Below are positions 25,194-34,020 of a stretch of DNA of 64,000 nucleotides, piece after piece (within the stretch, counting starts at the first letter, position 1; every line of letters begins with the position of its first letter). The notes below the pieces were generated by a model. That model made no database searches, was not told the DNA's origin, and worked only from the letters and a program-made list of their open reading frames with translations. A program made the position numbers and the translations under genes. The stretch is taken from the NCBI GenBank assembly GCA_963748005.1, contig CAVVHH010000002.1:1550001-1614000 (forward strand), read 5' to 3'. Source of the stretch: CAILZL01 sp963748005. GTDB lineage: Bacteria > Pseudomonadota > Gammaproteobacteria > Steroidobacterales > Steroidobacteraceae.

Positions 25194-25565
25194 ATGGCTC
25201 GCATTACCGTTGAAGATTGTCTGCAGAACGTACCGAACCTGTTCAACCTGGTACTGGTCGCCGCCAAACGCGCCCGTCGCATTGCCAACGGCGCTGAAGC
25301 CACGGTGGATCGTGAAAACGACAAACCCACCGTGATTGCGCTGCGCGAAATCGCTGCCGGTCACGTCGGTCCGGAAATCCTTGAAGAAGTGGATCGTCCG
25401 CCGGTGCATGAACTGTCCGCCATGGACATGATGATGCCGGATGACTTCCGCGCGCCGCATCTGGGCCTGAAAGACAGCCTGGACGATGATTTCGGTGACG
25501 ACTTCAAGGAAGACTTCAAGGACGAGCAGCCTGCCAAGGGCGCCAAGGACGATCTGGCCGAGTAA
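25194..25565 (+). CDS. rpoZ: RNA polymerase subunit omega with acidic extension
   Basis: Omega helps fold the beta' subunit and contributes to ppGpp binding. The 123-residue protein starts MARITVEDCLQNVPNLFNLV, the omega signature, and continues KRARRIANGAEATV and KPTVIALREIAAG. E. coli omega has 91 residues; here residues about 84-123 form an acidic tail with repeated DDF/EDF units (LDDDFGDDFKEDFKDE). The gene leads into spoT, the ppGpp enzyme. Confidence 0.95.
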   Translation: MARITVEDCLQNVPNLFNLVLVAAKRARRIANGAEATVDRENDKPTVIALREIAAGHVGPEILEEVDRPPVHELSAMDMMMPDDFRAPHLGLKDSLDDDFGDDFKEDFKDEQPAKGAKDDLAE

Positions 25566-25598
25566 ACCCGCACTCGCTGCTCCACGTCCTACGCCATC

Positions 25599-27758
25599 AT
25601 GGACAGCGCGTCGTTTTTTGGATTTCTACCCACTGGAAGACGCGCCATCGGCCTGACCCAGCTGCTCAACAAGCTGGAAAGCTACCTGCCCCCCGAGCAG
25701 GTAGAACACATCCGCGAAGCCTATGAATTCGGCGCTGCCGCCCATGAAGGGCAGAAGCGCCGCAGTGGCGAGCCATACATTTCACATCCGGTTGCCGTGG
25801 CCGACCTGCTGGCTGACCTGCACATGGACGGCCAGACGATTGTTGCCGCCATCCTGCATGACGTCATCGAAGACACGCCCACCGCCAAGGATGAAATCGC
25901 CGAGAAGTTCGGCGCCGAAGTCGCCGAAATTGTTGACGGCGTCTCCAAGCTGGATCAGGTGCAGTTCAAAAGCCGCGCCGAAGCGCAGGCAGAAAGTTTC
26001 CGCAAGATGCTGCTGGCCATGGTGCGCGATATCCGCGTCATCATGGTCAAACTTGCCGATCGCACCCACAACATGCGCACGCTCGGCTCCATGCCACCGG
26101 CCAAACGCCGCGCCGTGGCCAAGGAAACGCTGGACATCTACGCGCCGATTGCCAATCGCCTTGGCATCTACAGCATCAAGAATGAACTGGAAGACCTGGG
26201 GCTGAAAACCCTGTACCCCAATCGTTACAGGGTGATCGAGAAGGCCGTCAAACGTGCGCGTGGCAACCAGAAACAGTTTGTCGGCAAGATCAAGCAGGCG
26301 ATTGAAACTGCACTGAAGAAAGCTGACATCAAAGGCCGCGTCGAAGGCCGCGAGAAACATCCGTTCAGCATCTATCAGAAGATGCGCCGCAAGAAAACTT
26401 CGCTGGGCGAGATCGTCGATGTATTCGGTTTCCGCATCGTGGTTGACAGCATCGACACCTGCTATCGCTGTTTAGGCCTTGTACACAGCCTGTATCGCCC
26501 CATGCCCGGCCGCTTCAAGGATTACATCGCCATCCCGCGCGTGAACGGCTATCAGTCGCTGCACACCACCCTGTTCGGCCCCAATGGCATGCCGGTTGAG
26601 GTGCAGATTCGCACCGAAGCCATGCAGCAGATTGCCGAATCGGGCGTCGCCGCTCACTGGCAGTACAAGACCGGCGATACCGAGGACAATCGCGCCGGTC
26701 ATGATCGCGCCCGCGACTGGCTGCAGCACCTGGTGGAAATGCACGGCGGCAACTCCGAGGAATTCCTGGAAAGCGTCAAGGTCGATCTGTTCCCCGACAA
26801 GGTGTACGTGTTCACGCCCAAGGGCGACATTCGTCGCCTGCCACGCGGCGCAACCGCAGTGGACTTTGCCTATGCCGTGCACACCGATATCGGCAATCGC
26901 TGTGTGGCCGCGAAAATTGATCGGCGCCTGGTGCCGCTGCGCACGCCGTTGCGTAATGGTCAGACTGTCGAGGTCATTACTGCCAAGGGCGCCACGCCCA
27001 ACCCAGCCTGGGCCAACTTTGTGGTCAGTGCCAAGGCACGCGCCGCGGTGCGTCACTATCTGAAGAACATGAAACACGGCGAAGCGGCGGAGCTGGGCAA
27101 GCGCATGCTCGGTCAGGCGCTCACCGAACTGGGATTGTCGCTCAAGGACATAGACCAGGTGCAATTGCAGACCTTGGCTGAGGATCTGCAGCTGCACGGT
27201 GCAGATGAACTGTTCGAGAAGATCGGTCTGGGCGAACGTCTCGCGCCCCTGGTGGCAAAACGTCTGTTGCCGCAGGATACCAACACCGAGAGTGACAATG
27301 TAGTGAAGGACAGTGGCGCGCTGGCGATCTCCGGCACGGAAGGTCTCAGCGTGGCCTATGCACGCTGCTGCTTCCCGATACCCAACGATCCGATCATGGC
27401 TTACGTCACCAGCGGTCATGGCATCGTCATCCACCGCGAAGCCTGCGGCAATCTCAAGAGCTATCGCAAACAACCGGAAAAATGGCTGCCGGTCACCTGG
27501 CAGCCAGCGCCGGATAAATTGTTCGTCACCGAGATACGCGTACAGGTGCACAGCCGCATCGGCGTTCTCGCCGCCATTGCTTCCGAGATTGCCGCCACCC
27601 ATACCAGCATTGAGAAGGTGACAATTATCGAGCGCGATGGTGGCGTCAGCACCGAGATTTTCGAGCTGCTGGTTGCCGACCGCCGTCAGCTAGCGCAGGT
27701 CATTAAACGTTTGCGCAAGATGCCGGACGTGGTCAAGGTGGCGCGCAGCCTGACGTAA
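25599..27758 (+). CDS. spoT: Bifunctional (p)ppGpp synthetase/hydrolase SpoT
   Basis: Makes and degrades the stringent-response alarmone. The 719-residue protein has the HD hydrolase domain (His87-Asp88 in ILHDVIEDT), the synthetase domain (about 230-380, with KVRIVV-type strand DVFGFRIVVDSIDTCYRCLG and GYQSLHTTLFG), TGS (DLFPDKVYVFTPKGDIRRLP, about 395-460) and a C-terminal ACT domain (about 645-719). The HD residues are intact, so hydrolase activity is expected; strength of the synthetase cannot be judged. The start at 25599 may be slightly early, as the family usually begins nearer LTQLLNKLESYLP. Confidence 0.95.
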   Translation: MDSASFFGFLPTGRRAIGLTQLLNKLESYLPPEQVEHIREAYEFGAAAHEGQKRRSGEPYISHPVAVADLLADLHMDGQTIVAAILHDVIEDTPTAKDEIAEKFGAEVAEIVDGVSKLDQVQFKSRAEAQAESFRKMLLAMVRDIRVIMVKLADRTHNMRTLGSMPPAKRRAVAKETLDIYAPIANRLGIYSIKNELEDLGLKTLYPNRYRVIEKAVKRARGNQKQFVGKIKQAIETALKKADIKGRVEGREKHPFSIYQKMRRKKTSLGEIVDVFGFRIVVDSIDTCYRCLGLVHSLYRPMPGRFKDYIAIPRVNGYQSLHTTLFGPNGMPVEVQIRTEAMQQIAESGVAAHWQYKTGDTEDNRAGHDRARDWLQHLVEMHGGNSEEFLESVKVDLFPDKVYVFTPKGDIRRLPRGATAVDFAYAVHTDIGNRCVAAKIDRRLVPLRTPLRNGQTVEVITAKGATPNPAWANFVVSAKARAAVRHYLKNMKHGEAAELGKRMLGQALTELGLSLKDIDQVQLQTLAEDLQLHGADELFEKIGLGERLAPLVAKRLLPQDTNTESDNVVKDSGALAISGTEGLSVAYARCCFPIPNDPIMAYVTSGHGIVIHREACGNLKSYRKQPEKWLPVTWQPAPDKLFVTEIRVQVHSRIGVLAAIASEIAATHTSIEKVTIIERDGGVSTEIFELLVADRRQLAQVIKRLRKMPDVVKVARSLT

Positions 27759-27773
27759 ACACGATTCGGTTTC

Positions 27774-27841
27774 GTAGGGGCGGCTCGCGAGCCGTCCTTC
27801 TGCTGCAGAATTTTCGGAGGGCGATTGCGAATCACCCCTAC
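27774..27841. repeat. GTAGGGGCG/CCCCTAC inverted repeat after spoT
   Basis: 68-bp element with outer arms GTAGGGG and CCCCTAC. The inner palindromes are GGCTCGCGAGCC and GGGCGATTGCGAATCACCCC. It lies 15 nt after the spoT stop codon. It shares ends and architecture with copies at 33855, 42042 and 43544. Confidence 0.85.
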
Positions 27842-27876
27842 GTTATACATTTACTTTACGCCAAACAGGAACCCTA

Positions 27877-28257
27877 ATGTCCCGCACCATCATAAGCACT
27901 GCCAACGCACCGCAAGCCATTGGCACTTACTCACAGGCCGTGAAATGCGGCAATACTGTGTATGTCTCCGGCCAGATTCCGCTCGATCCCAAAACCGGCG
28001 ATCTGGTGCAGGGCGAAATGGAAATACACGTCCGTCGCGTATTCGACAACCTCAAGGCCATCGTCAACGCCGCGGGTGGTGATTTTTCACATGTTGCCAA
28101 GCTCAATGTGTTCCTCACCGATCTCGCCAACTTTGCGCTGGTGAACAAGATCATGGCTGAATACTTCACCCAGCCATATCCGGCGCGCGCCGCCATTCAA
28201 GTAGCCGCTCTGCCCAAGGGTGCGGTGGTTGAAATGGATTGCGTGGTGGAGTTGTAA
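27877..28257 (+). CDS. ridA: RidA family enamine/imine deaminase
   Basis: Hydrolyses reactive enamine and imine intermediates such as 2-aminoacrylate. The 126-residue protein starts MSRTIISTANAPQAIGTYSQ, has KCGNTVYVSGQIPLDP and ends YPARAAIQVAALPKGAVVEM, with the conserved arginine of the active site in PARAA (residue about 104). The gmk-rpoZ-spoT-ridA-recG order is common in Pseudomonas-like bacteria. Confidence 0.95.
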   Translation: MSRTIISTANAPQAIGTYSQAVKCGNTVYVSGQIPLDPKTGDLVQGEMEIHVRRVFDNLKAIVNAAGGDFSHVAKLNVFLTDLANFALVNKIMAEYFTQPYPARAAIQVAALPKGAVVEMDCVVEL

Positions 28258-28294
28258 GCAGAATCGACATGACTGATGCGGCTTACAGGGAAGA

Positions 28295-28355
28295 CGCTTC
28301 GACTCCGCTCAGCGACCGGAAATGCATATTCTGGTCGCTGAGCGGAGTCGAAGCG
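28295..28355. repeat. Perfect 23-bp inverted repeat before recG
   Basis: Arms 28295-28317 and 28333-28355 are perfect reverse complements (CGCTTCGACTCCGCTCAGCG plus ACC), with a 15-nt loop. The element ends 14 nt before the recG ATG, so the hairpin would sit at or next to the ribosome-binding site. Related CTTCGAC-type repeats occur at 37423 and 43475. Confidence 0.88.
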
Positions 28356-28369
28356 CTCTGTTGATTCAC

Positions 28370-30469
28370 ATGAATCAACCGCTGCCGCATCAAGCGTTGC
28401 CCGAACTGCGCCCCGTCACCGTGTTACGCGGCGTGGGCGCAGCACTGGCCGGCAAGCTGGCAACGCTGGGCATTCACACCGTGCAGGATGTGCTGTTCCA
28501 CCTGCCGTTCCGTTACGAAGACCGCACCCAGACCCAACCACTGGGCACGCTGCAGGCCGGCATGCGCGCCGTCATCGAAGGCGAAGTACAACTCAGTGAA
28601 ATTGTGTTTCGCGGGAGACGTGCCTTGCTGGTGCGCATCAGCGATGGCTCGGGCTGGTTGACGCTGCGGTTTTTTCATTTCAGTAACGCACAACAAACCC
28701 AGATGGCGCGCGGCACACGGCTGCGTTGTTATGGCGAAGTACGTCCCGGTCCGCAGACGCTGGAGATGGTGCATCCGGAATATCGTCGCGTCAGCAGTGA
28801 AGCAGAACCGCAAGGCGAAGCCACGCTGACGCCGGTGTATCCCGCCACCGAAGGCGTGCAACAGGCGCGTCTACGCCAACTTACCGATGCCGCGTTGCAG
28901 GAACTTCGCAAAGACAGCGTACGCGACTGGCTGCCTGCCGAGCTGTTACCCAACAAACAATGGCCAACATTGCTGCAGGCACTGCAATACGTGCATCGTC
29001 CACCGCCCGATGCGCGACTGGAATTACTGGAACACGGCCAGCACCCCGCACAACGACGTCTGGCCTTCGAAGAACTGCTGGCGCAACAACTCAGCCTGCG
29101 CCTGCTGCGTCAGGACATTCAGCGCGATTCCAGCTGGGCCTTGCTGCAGGGCCGGGAGCTATTGGAGAAATTCCGCACCACACTACCGTTCCAACTGACC
29201 AATGCGCAGCAACGTGTGTGGCATGAAATGGAAGCAGACCTCGCCAAACCGCATCCCATGCTGCGTCTGGTGCAGGGCGACGTCGGCTCAGGCAAAACCG
29301 TGGTCGCCGCACTCGCCGCTGTGAAAGCCGTCGCCTGTGGTCTGCAAGCTGCGCTCATGGCGCCCACAGAATTGCTGGCCGAACAACACGCGCGCAATTT
29401 TTTACGCTGGCTGGAACCCTTGGGTATTGAGGTGGTACTGCTCACTGGAAAACACACTGGCAAGGCACGCGCCACCATCATGGAATCACTGCGCTCCGGT
29501 CAGGCCAGCGTGGCCATTGGTACGCATGCCTTGTTTCAGTCGGACGTGGAGTTCGCCAAGCTCGCCGTAGTCATCATCGATGAACAGCATCGCTTCGGTG
29601 TGCATCAACGGCTATTGCTGCGTGAGAAGGGCCTGCATCAGGGCAAGTATCCACACCAGCTGATCATGACCGCCACACCCATTCCCAGAACCCTGGCGAT
29701 GAGTGCGTATGCCGATCTCGATATCTCCGTCATTGATGAACTGCCGCCCGGCCGTACGCCGGTGCACACTGTGGTGCTGCCCGACAGCCGCCGCGATGAC
29801 ATCGTGCAACGAGTCCGCGATGCCTGCCTGCAACAACGTCAGGTGTACTGGGTGTGCCCACTGATAGAAGAATCGGAAGCGCTGAGCGCACAGGCTGCTG
29901 AGGAAACGCTTGCGAGCCTAAGCGCGGCGTTACCCGAACTACGCGTTCTGCTCCTGCACGGCCGAATGAACAGCAAGCAGAAAGACTTTGTGATGGATCA
30001 GTTCAAAGCACATCAGGCCGATGTGCTGGTGGCCACCACCGTCATCGAAGTTGGCGTCGATGTACCCAACGCCAGCGTGATGGTGATTGAAAACGCAGAA
30101 CGCATGGGTCTGGCGCAATTGCATCAATTGAGGGGCCGTGTCGGTCGCGGCAGTGCGCAAAGCAGTTGCGTGCTGCTGTATCAATATCCATTGAGCGAAG
30201 TCGCCCGCGAACGCCTGCGCATCATGCGTGAGACCAACGATGGTTTTGAGATTGCGCGATGCGATCTGGAGATACGCGGCCCTGGCGAATTGCTCGGTAC
30301 ACGTCAGACTGGACTGGTGCAGCTGCGTGTGGCAGACCTTATGCGCGACGCGGATCTGTTGCCACAGGTGCAGCATGCGGCAGATGCGTTACTCAAGAAT
30401 GCACCAGAGCGAGTTGAGCCGTTGCTCAGGAGATGGGTGGGGCATAGTGAAAGGTTTGGAAAGGTATGA
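28370..30469 (+). CDS. recG: ATP-dependent DNA helicase RecG
   Basis: Reverses stalled replication forks and acts in recombination repair. From the ATG at 28370 the product is 699 residues: an N-terminal wedge/OB domain (LRGVGAALAGKLATLGIHTVQD; about 1-180), P-loop GDVGSGKT at 303-310, DEQH box at 404-407, and C-terminal helicase motifs (VIEVGVDVPNASVMVIENAERMGLAQLHQ cited by position about 560-590; QLRGRVGRG). The frame is open to 28322, but that part is the translated inverted repeat. Confidence 0.96.
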   Translation: MNQPLPHQALPELRPVTVLRGVGAALAGKLATLGIHTVQDVLFHLPFRYEDRTQTQPLGTLQAGMRAVIEGEVQLSEIVFRGRRALLVRISDGSGWLTLRFFHFSNAQQTQMARGTRLRCYGEVRPGPQTLEMVHPEYRRVSSEAEPQGEATLTPVYPATEGVQQARLRQLTDAALQELRKDSVRDWLPAELLPNKQWPTLLQALQYVHRPPPDARLELLEHGQHPAQRRLAFEELLAQQLSLRLLRQDIQRDSSWALLQGRELLEKFRTTLPFQLTNAQQRVWHEMEADLAKPHPMLRLVQGDVGSGKTVVAALAAVKAVACGLQAALMAPTELLAEQHARNFLRWLEPLGIEVVLLTGKHTGKARATIMESLRSGQASVAIGTHALFQSDVEFAKLAVVIIDEQHRFGVHQRLLLREKGLHQGKYPHQLIMTATPIPRTLAMSAYADLDISVIDELPPGRTPVHTVVLPDSRRDDIVQRVRDACLQQRQVYWVCPLIEESEALSAQAAEETLASLSAALPELRVLLLHGRMNSKQKDFVMDQFKAHQADVLVATTVIEVGVDVPNASVMVIENAERMGLAQLHQLRGRVGRGSAQSSCVLLYQYPLSEVARERLRIMRETNDGFEIARCDLEIRGPGELLGTRQTGLVQLRVADLMRDADLLPQVQHAADALLKNAPERVEPLLRRWVGHSERFGKV

Positions 30470-30526
30470 ATCACTGCAGAACTCATTTTGAGATGAGAAA
30501 ATTTTGACAATAGAGAAACCGCAACT

Positions 30527-30862
30527 ATGTTCAGACTCAGACGCACGCTTTTCTGTCCACACTGTAGCGCTCCGATGCACCTGAGCTTGTGGGATTATGT
30601 TCCGTCTAACTATTTGGGAAGCCAGTACCGTTGTAGGCATTGCCGGATGCAATGTCGTCTTCCTCACACAGCTACCATGCTCGGCGGTCTTGCCACGTTA
30701 GCCACTTGTCTTGGTGCGTTTGGATTTGTGAAGCCAACAAGTCCAAACGACAGCATCGCGTTCTGGATTCACTTCATCGCTTATGTAACGTTCGCGATGG
30801 CAATCGGTACGCTTGTCACACGTATCGCAACGTCCGAGCTACGCCCGATTCAGGAAAAGTAA
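30527..30862 (+). CDS. Small membrane protein with N-terminal zinc ribbon
   Basis: 111 residues, not recognised. CPHC (residues 10-13) and CRHC (about 35-38) form a likely zinc ribbon; two hydrophobic segments follow (about 50-68 and 77-98). It lies 57 nt after recG and before a divergent unknown gene. Codon use differs slightly from recG. Could be a real but unassigned inner-membrane protein. Confidence 0.55.
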   Translation: MFRLRRTLFCPHCSAPMHLSLWDYVPSNYLGSQYRCRHCRMQCRLPHTATMLGGLATLATCLGAFGFVKPTSPNDSIAFWIHFIAYVTFAMAIGTLVTRIATSELRPIQEK

Positions 30863-30928
30863 CGTCTTAATCTGGCATCGAATGTGGATATCGCGGACTC
30901 AGCCCAACGTACAAATGGACACAATCCA

Positions 30929-31864
30929 TCACATGCCTTGCAACGCTTTGGCTCTGGTAAGGCTGGCAAGGTCATCGAGTTTGGTTTGTAACACCGGATC
31001 GCTGACACCTTGTTTCGGCACCTTGAAGCCCTGACTGGGCTCGATGAGCAGATAGTAGTAGTCACTGTCCTGCGCGACACCCAGCAATTGTTCCCAGATC
31101 AGGTAGGCAGTACCAAAACGTGCTTTCAGCATAACGCCGTTGTCCGCTCCGACCATTACTTGCTCGCACAGCAACCAGTCCTTGTACCTGACACGCACTT
31201 GGGCAAAGTGGATTCTGAGATACCGCATGCCAAGCAGATACGCCACCACGCCAATGGATGCATATACCAATGGCGGCACCAACTCTGTAACAACCACCTT
31301 GTTACCAATAGCATGCCATAGAGCAGCAGCGGCAATCGCCTCAAGAGTACATGCCAGCGCCATCAAGGCTCTTCGTAGCAGCACCGGGTCACGGCGCACC
31401 TGATTGAAAACCTCTTCCATGCCTTGCATGGGCGGCTGGCTTGAATCGCTTTGATGATCCGCAAGTGCAACTGCATGGTCGGCGTGCTGGGCAAGATCAG
31501 ATTCTTCGGCTGTCGCCGATGGCGCAGCGTCAGCGTCAATCGCGAACGCTGAGTAAAGCGCTTGCACTTCCGGCAGATCATCCTGCGATTCATTAACTAC
31601 GTTTTCACGATTCTGGCCACTGTCATGACCGTCGTCCTGACTGAATTCGAATGAATGTTCGACGACGTCGTGCAGCGTTGGTACCTGATCGATGTCGACG
31701 TCAACAAAATCGAAGTTTTCTTCCCTTGAATTACTGTTGTCGGAGTCGGTATGACTATCGAGCCAAGTGTACGGTGCGGCTGCGTCATCGTTGTCGCGAT
31801 CGAGACACAGATCTTCCTCGGTAATCGGCGCCGCCTCATCCTTGATTCTTATGGATGCGGTCAT
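30929..31864 (-). CDS. Acidic membrane protein with YcxB-like C-terminus
   Basis: 311 residues. The first 140 or so are very acidic and low in complexity (Asp/Glu/Asn/Ser runs such as SHTDSDNSNSREENFDFVDV). Two membrane segments follow (about 165-190 and 198-215). The C-terminal part KARFGTAYLIWEQLLGVAQD and YYYLLIEPSQGFKVPKQG resembles YcxB-like domains. Function unknown; it stands alone between convergent neighbours. Confidence 0.65.
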   Translation of the reverse strand: MTASIRIKDEAAPITEEDLCLDRDNDDAAAPYTWLDSHTDSDNSNSREENFDFVDVDIDQVPTLHDVVEHSFEFSQDDGHDSGQNRENVVNESQDDLPEVQALYSAFAIDADAAPSATAEESDLAQHADHAVALADHQSDSSQPPMQGMEEVFNQVRRDPVLLRRALMALACTLEAIAAAALWHAIGNKVVVTELVPPLVYASIGVVAYLLGMRYLRIHFAQVRVRYKDWLLCEQVMVGADNGVMLKARFGTAYLIWEQLLGVAQDSDYYYLLIEPSQGFKVPKQGVSDPVLQTKLDDLASLTRAKALQGM

Positions 31865-32027
31865 ACGGGTCCCTCAGCTTGCCTGCCGTCGGGAAAGCAT
31901 TGTTCGCTGGGGTCAGCCTTGTGGATCGCGATGTTTGTGGATATGGAGTTCATGGCAAAGTCAGGTCCGCGCGCACCCGGCGCAGGGCTTAGCGGCTGCC
32001 ATTAAGCCGGTAAGCAGCGACGAAAAC

Positions 32028-32369
32028 CTACGCCTTCTTCACGAATTCCGATTTCAGTTGCATGGCGCCGATGCCGTCGATCTTGCAGTCGATATTGTGA
32101 TCGCCTTCTACCAGCTTGATACTCTTGACCTTCGTGCCAACTTTCACCACCGACGATGAGCCCTTGACTTTCAGGTCCTTGATAACGGTGACGGAATCGC
32201 CGTCTTTCAGCGGGTTGCCGTGCGCATCGCGGACATCGAGGCCTTCATCGACAGCTTCAGCGGTCGCACTCGCTGACCATTCGTGGCCGCATTCGGGGCA
32301 GACCAGCTGGGCGCCGTCTTCGTAGGTGAGGGCCGAGTTGCATTTGGGGCAGGGTGGCAATGTGCTCAT
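32028..32369 (-). CDS. yjdM: YjdM (PhnA-type) zinc-ribbon protein
   Basis: 113 residues from the ATG at 32369: MSTLPPCPKCNSALTYEDGA has CPKC (7-10), then CPEC (about 24-27), making a zinc ribbon, followed by the domain DAHGNPLKDGDSVTVIKDLKV. This is the E. coli YjdM family, historically called PhnA though it has no phosphonate-cleaving activity established by this sequence. Monocistronic. Confidence 0.92.
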   Translation of the reverse strand: MSTLPPCPKCNSALTYEDGAQLVCPECGHEWSASATAEAVDEGLDVRDAHGNPLKDGDSVTVIKDLKVKGSSSVVKVGTKVKSIKLVEGDHNIDCKIDGIGAMQLKSEFVKKA

Positions 32370-32418
32370 GGATGACCTTGGTTGATAAAGGCGGCATGGT
32401 ACAACACCACTGGCACTG

Positions 32419-32781
32419 TTACTTCTTGCGTGCTTTGCTGACACGCGATGTTTTTGCTTGTTTCACTGCTTTTATTCTGGGCATGGGCAGCTCGGCAGCT
32501 GTCACCCGCACCAGCTTTGCCACGAAAACATCATCATCCAGCCATTCGTCGGCAACGATCCAGGGCTTGGCGCCGGGATAGGGGAATCCCTCCTTGATCT
32601 TCGGCAGCAGGGCGCGTCCCGCCTCCGTGGGTTTGACAAAGAACTGGTTATCACACACCAGCGCCACGACCTTGGCGTCGCAATACACCGCATACTCGCC
32701 GAACATCTTGCGCTGACTGATGCGCCCTGCGGCTGCAATCTGTTCGCACACGTATTCAACAAAGCGCTGATCGGAGGCCAT
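32419..32781 (-). CDS. TfoX N-terminal domain protein
   Basis: 120 residues from the ATG at 32781 (MASDQRFVEYVCEQIAAAG). The TfoX-N fold shows in RKMFGEYAVYCDAKVVALV and FVKPTEAGRALLP; a basic lysine-rich tail follows. The competence-regulator C-terminal domain of full TfoX is absent, so this is one of the many short TfoX-N proteins of uncertain role. It points away from ubiA. Confidence 0.85.
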   Translation of the reverse strand: MASDQRFVEYVCEQIAAAGRISQRKMFGEYAVYCDAKVVALVCDNQFFVKPTEAGRALLPKIKEGFPYPGAKPWIVADEWLDDDVFVAKLVRVTAAELPMPRIKAVKQAKTSRVSKARKK

Positions 32782-32825
32782 GGATGCTCCGGATAATTCG
32801 GATAATAAAAACGCCCTCACCCTAA

Positions 32826-32849
32826 CCCTCTCCCGCATGCGGGAGAGGG
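32826..32849. repeat. 24-bp perfect palindrome of the CCCTCTCCC repeat type
   Basis: CCCTCTCCCGCATGCGGGAG followed by AGGG is fully palindromic and preceded by CGCCCTCACCCTAA. The same CCCTCACCC/CCCTCTCCC words make up the larger element at 44354-44453. Confidence 0.85.
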
Positions 32850-32907
32850 GATGGTAACAGCACGCGCGACAACCGCTTTGGCAGCGCTATTGCTACACTG
32901 CGCGCCC

Positions 32908-33858
32908 ATGCGCTCATCCATCCCTACCTTACGTGAACGTGTCCGCTGGCTGCGCTATCGCATCAGCAGCAACCTGGCAGCGGGCAATCGGCCCGATCTG
33001 AAGCAGGCGCTCGGCGCCTATGCACGGCTGATGCGACTGGATCGGCCCATCGGTACCTTTTTGCTGATGTGGCCAACCTTGTGGGCGCTGTGGCTTGGGT
33101 CGAATGGCAAACCGGTCGAACAGGTATTCGTCGTATTTGTGCTGGGTGTGTTTCTGACGCGTTCGGCGGGCTGCGTGATCAATGACTTCGCAGACCGCAA
33201 GTTCGACGGCCATGTGAAGCGCACCAGGCAACGACCCATGGCGACGGGTGAGGTCTCCATACCGGAAGCCCTGCTGCTGTTCGCGGCGCTGATCCTGATT
33301 GCCTTCGGTCTGGTTCTGACCCTGGGCAAGGTGGTGGTGCTGATGTCCTTCGTGGGCGCGTTCATCATGATCACCTACCCATTCTTCAAGCGCTTTTTCC
33401 CGGCGCCACAGTTCTACATGGGTCTGGCGTTCAGCTGGTCCATCCCGATGAGCTTTGTGGCGCAGACCGGCACCACTTCGCGGCTGTGCTGGCTGCTGTT
33501 TGCGGCCAGCGTCGTCTGGGCGGCGGCCTACGACACCATGTATGCCATGGTTGATCGCGAAGACGACCTGCGCATCGGCATCAAGTCCAGCGCCATTCTG
33601 TTTGGCGATGCCGACCGGGTGATTATCGGCGCCATGCAGCTGATGGTGTTGTACGCGCTGTGGCTGGCCGGCAAGGAACTGGAGCTGGGGGGTTGGTATC
33701 GCAGCGGGCTGGCCGCTGCCGCATGCTTTGCCCTGTACCAGCAATATCTGATCCGCCGTCGCGAGCCGGACGACTGCCTGCTGGCATTTCTGAATAACAA
33801 CTATTTCGGCATGTCGGTGTTCGTGGGGATTGCGCTGGAGTATTTGTTCAAGACGTAG
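32908..33858 (+). CDS. ubiA: 4-hydroxybenzoate octaprenyltransferase
   Basis: Membrane prenyltransferase of ubiquinone biosynthesis that attaches the polyprenyl tail to 4-hydroxybenzoate. The 316-residue protein has the two Asp-rich motifs NDFADRKFDGHVKRT (residues about 91-105) and YDTMYAMVDREDD (about 209-221), and eight to nine membrane segments. Start chosen at ATG 32908. The TAG stop codon lies inside the intergenic repeat beginning at 33855 (GTAGGGG). No ubiC is next to it. Confidence 0.96.
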   Translation: MRSSIPTLRERVRWLRYRISSNLAAGNRPDLKQALGAYARLMRLDRPIGTFLLMWPTLWALWLGSNGKPVEQVFVVFVLGVFLTRSAGCVINDFADRKFDGHVKRTRQRPMATGEVSIPEALLLFAALILIAFGLVLTLGKVVVLMSFVGAFIMITYPFFKRFFPAPQFYMGLAFSWSIPMSFVAQTGTTSRLCWLLFAASVVWAAAYDTMYAMVDREDDLRIGIKSSAILFGDADRVIIGAMQLMVLYALWLAGKELELGGWYRSGLAAAACFALYQQYLIRRREPDDCLLAFLNNNYFGMSVFVGIALEYLFKT

Positions 33859-33912
33859 GGGCGAGGCATGCCTCGCCTGCTGAGAAACGGGTTACCCATG
33901 GGTAACCCCTAC
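33855..33912. repeat. GTAGGGGCG/CCCCTAC repeat overlapping the ubiA stop
   Basis: Outer arms GTAGGGG (33855-33861) and CCCCTAC (33906-33912) enclose the perfect palindromes GGCGAGGCATGCCTCGCC and GGGTTACCCATGGGTAACCC. The TAG of the first arm is the ubiA stop codon. Confidence 0.88.
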
Positions 33913-34020
33913 AAGCGCAGAGAGGGAATTACCCCACGGATTTCTCGGCTACAATGCCCGCCGCATTGCAATACCGGCCTGCAGAACAACCGCCGTGTTG
34001 CACACATTCCGAGGTGGCGC

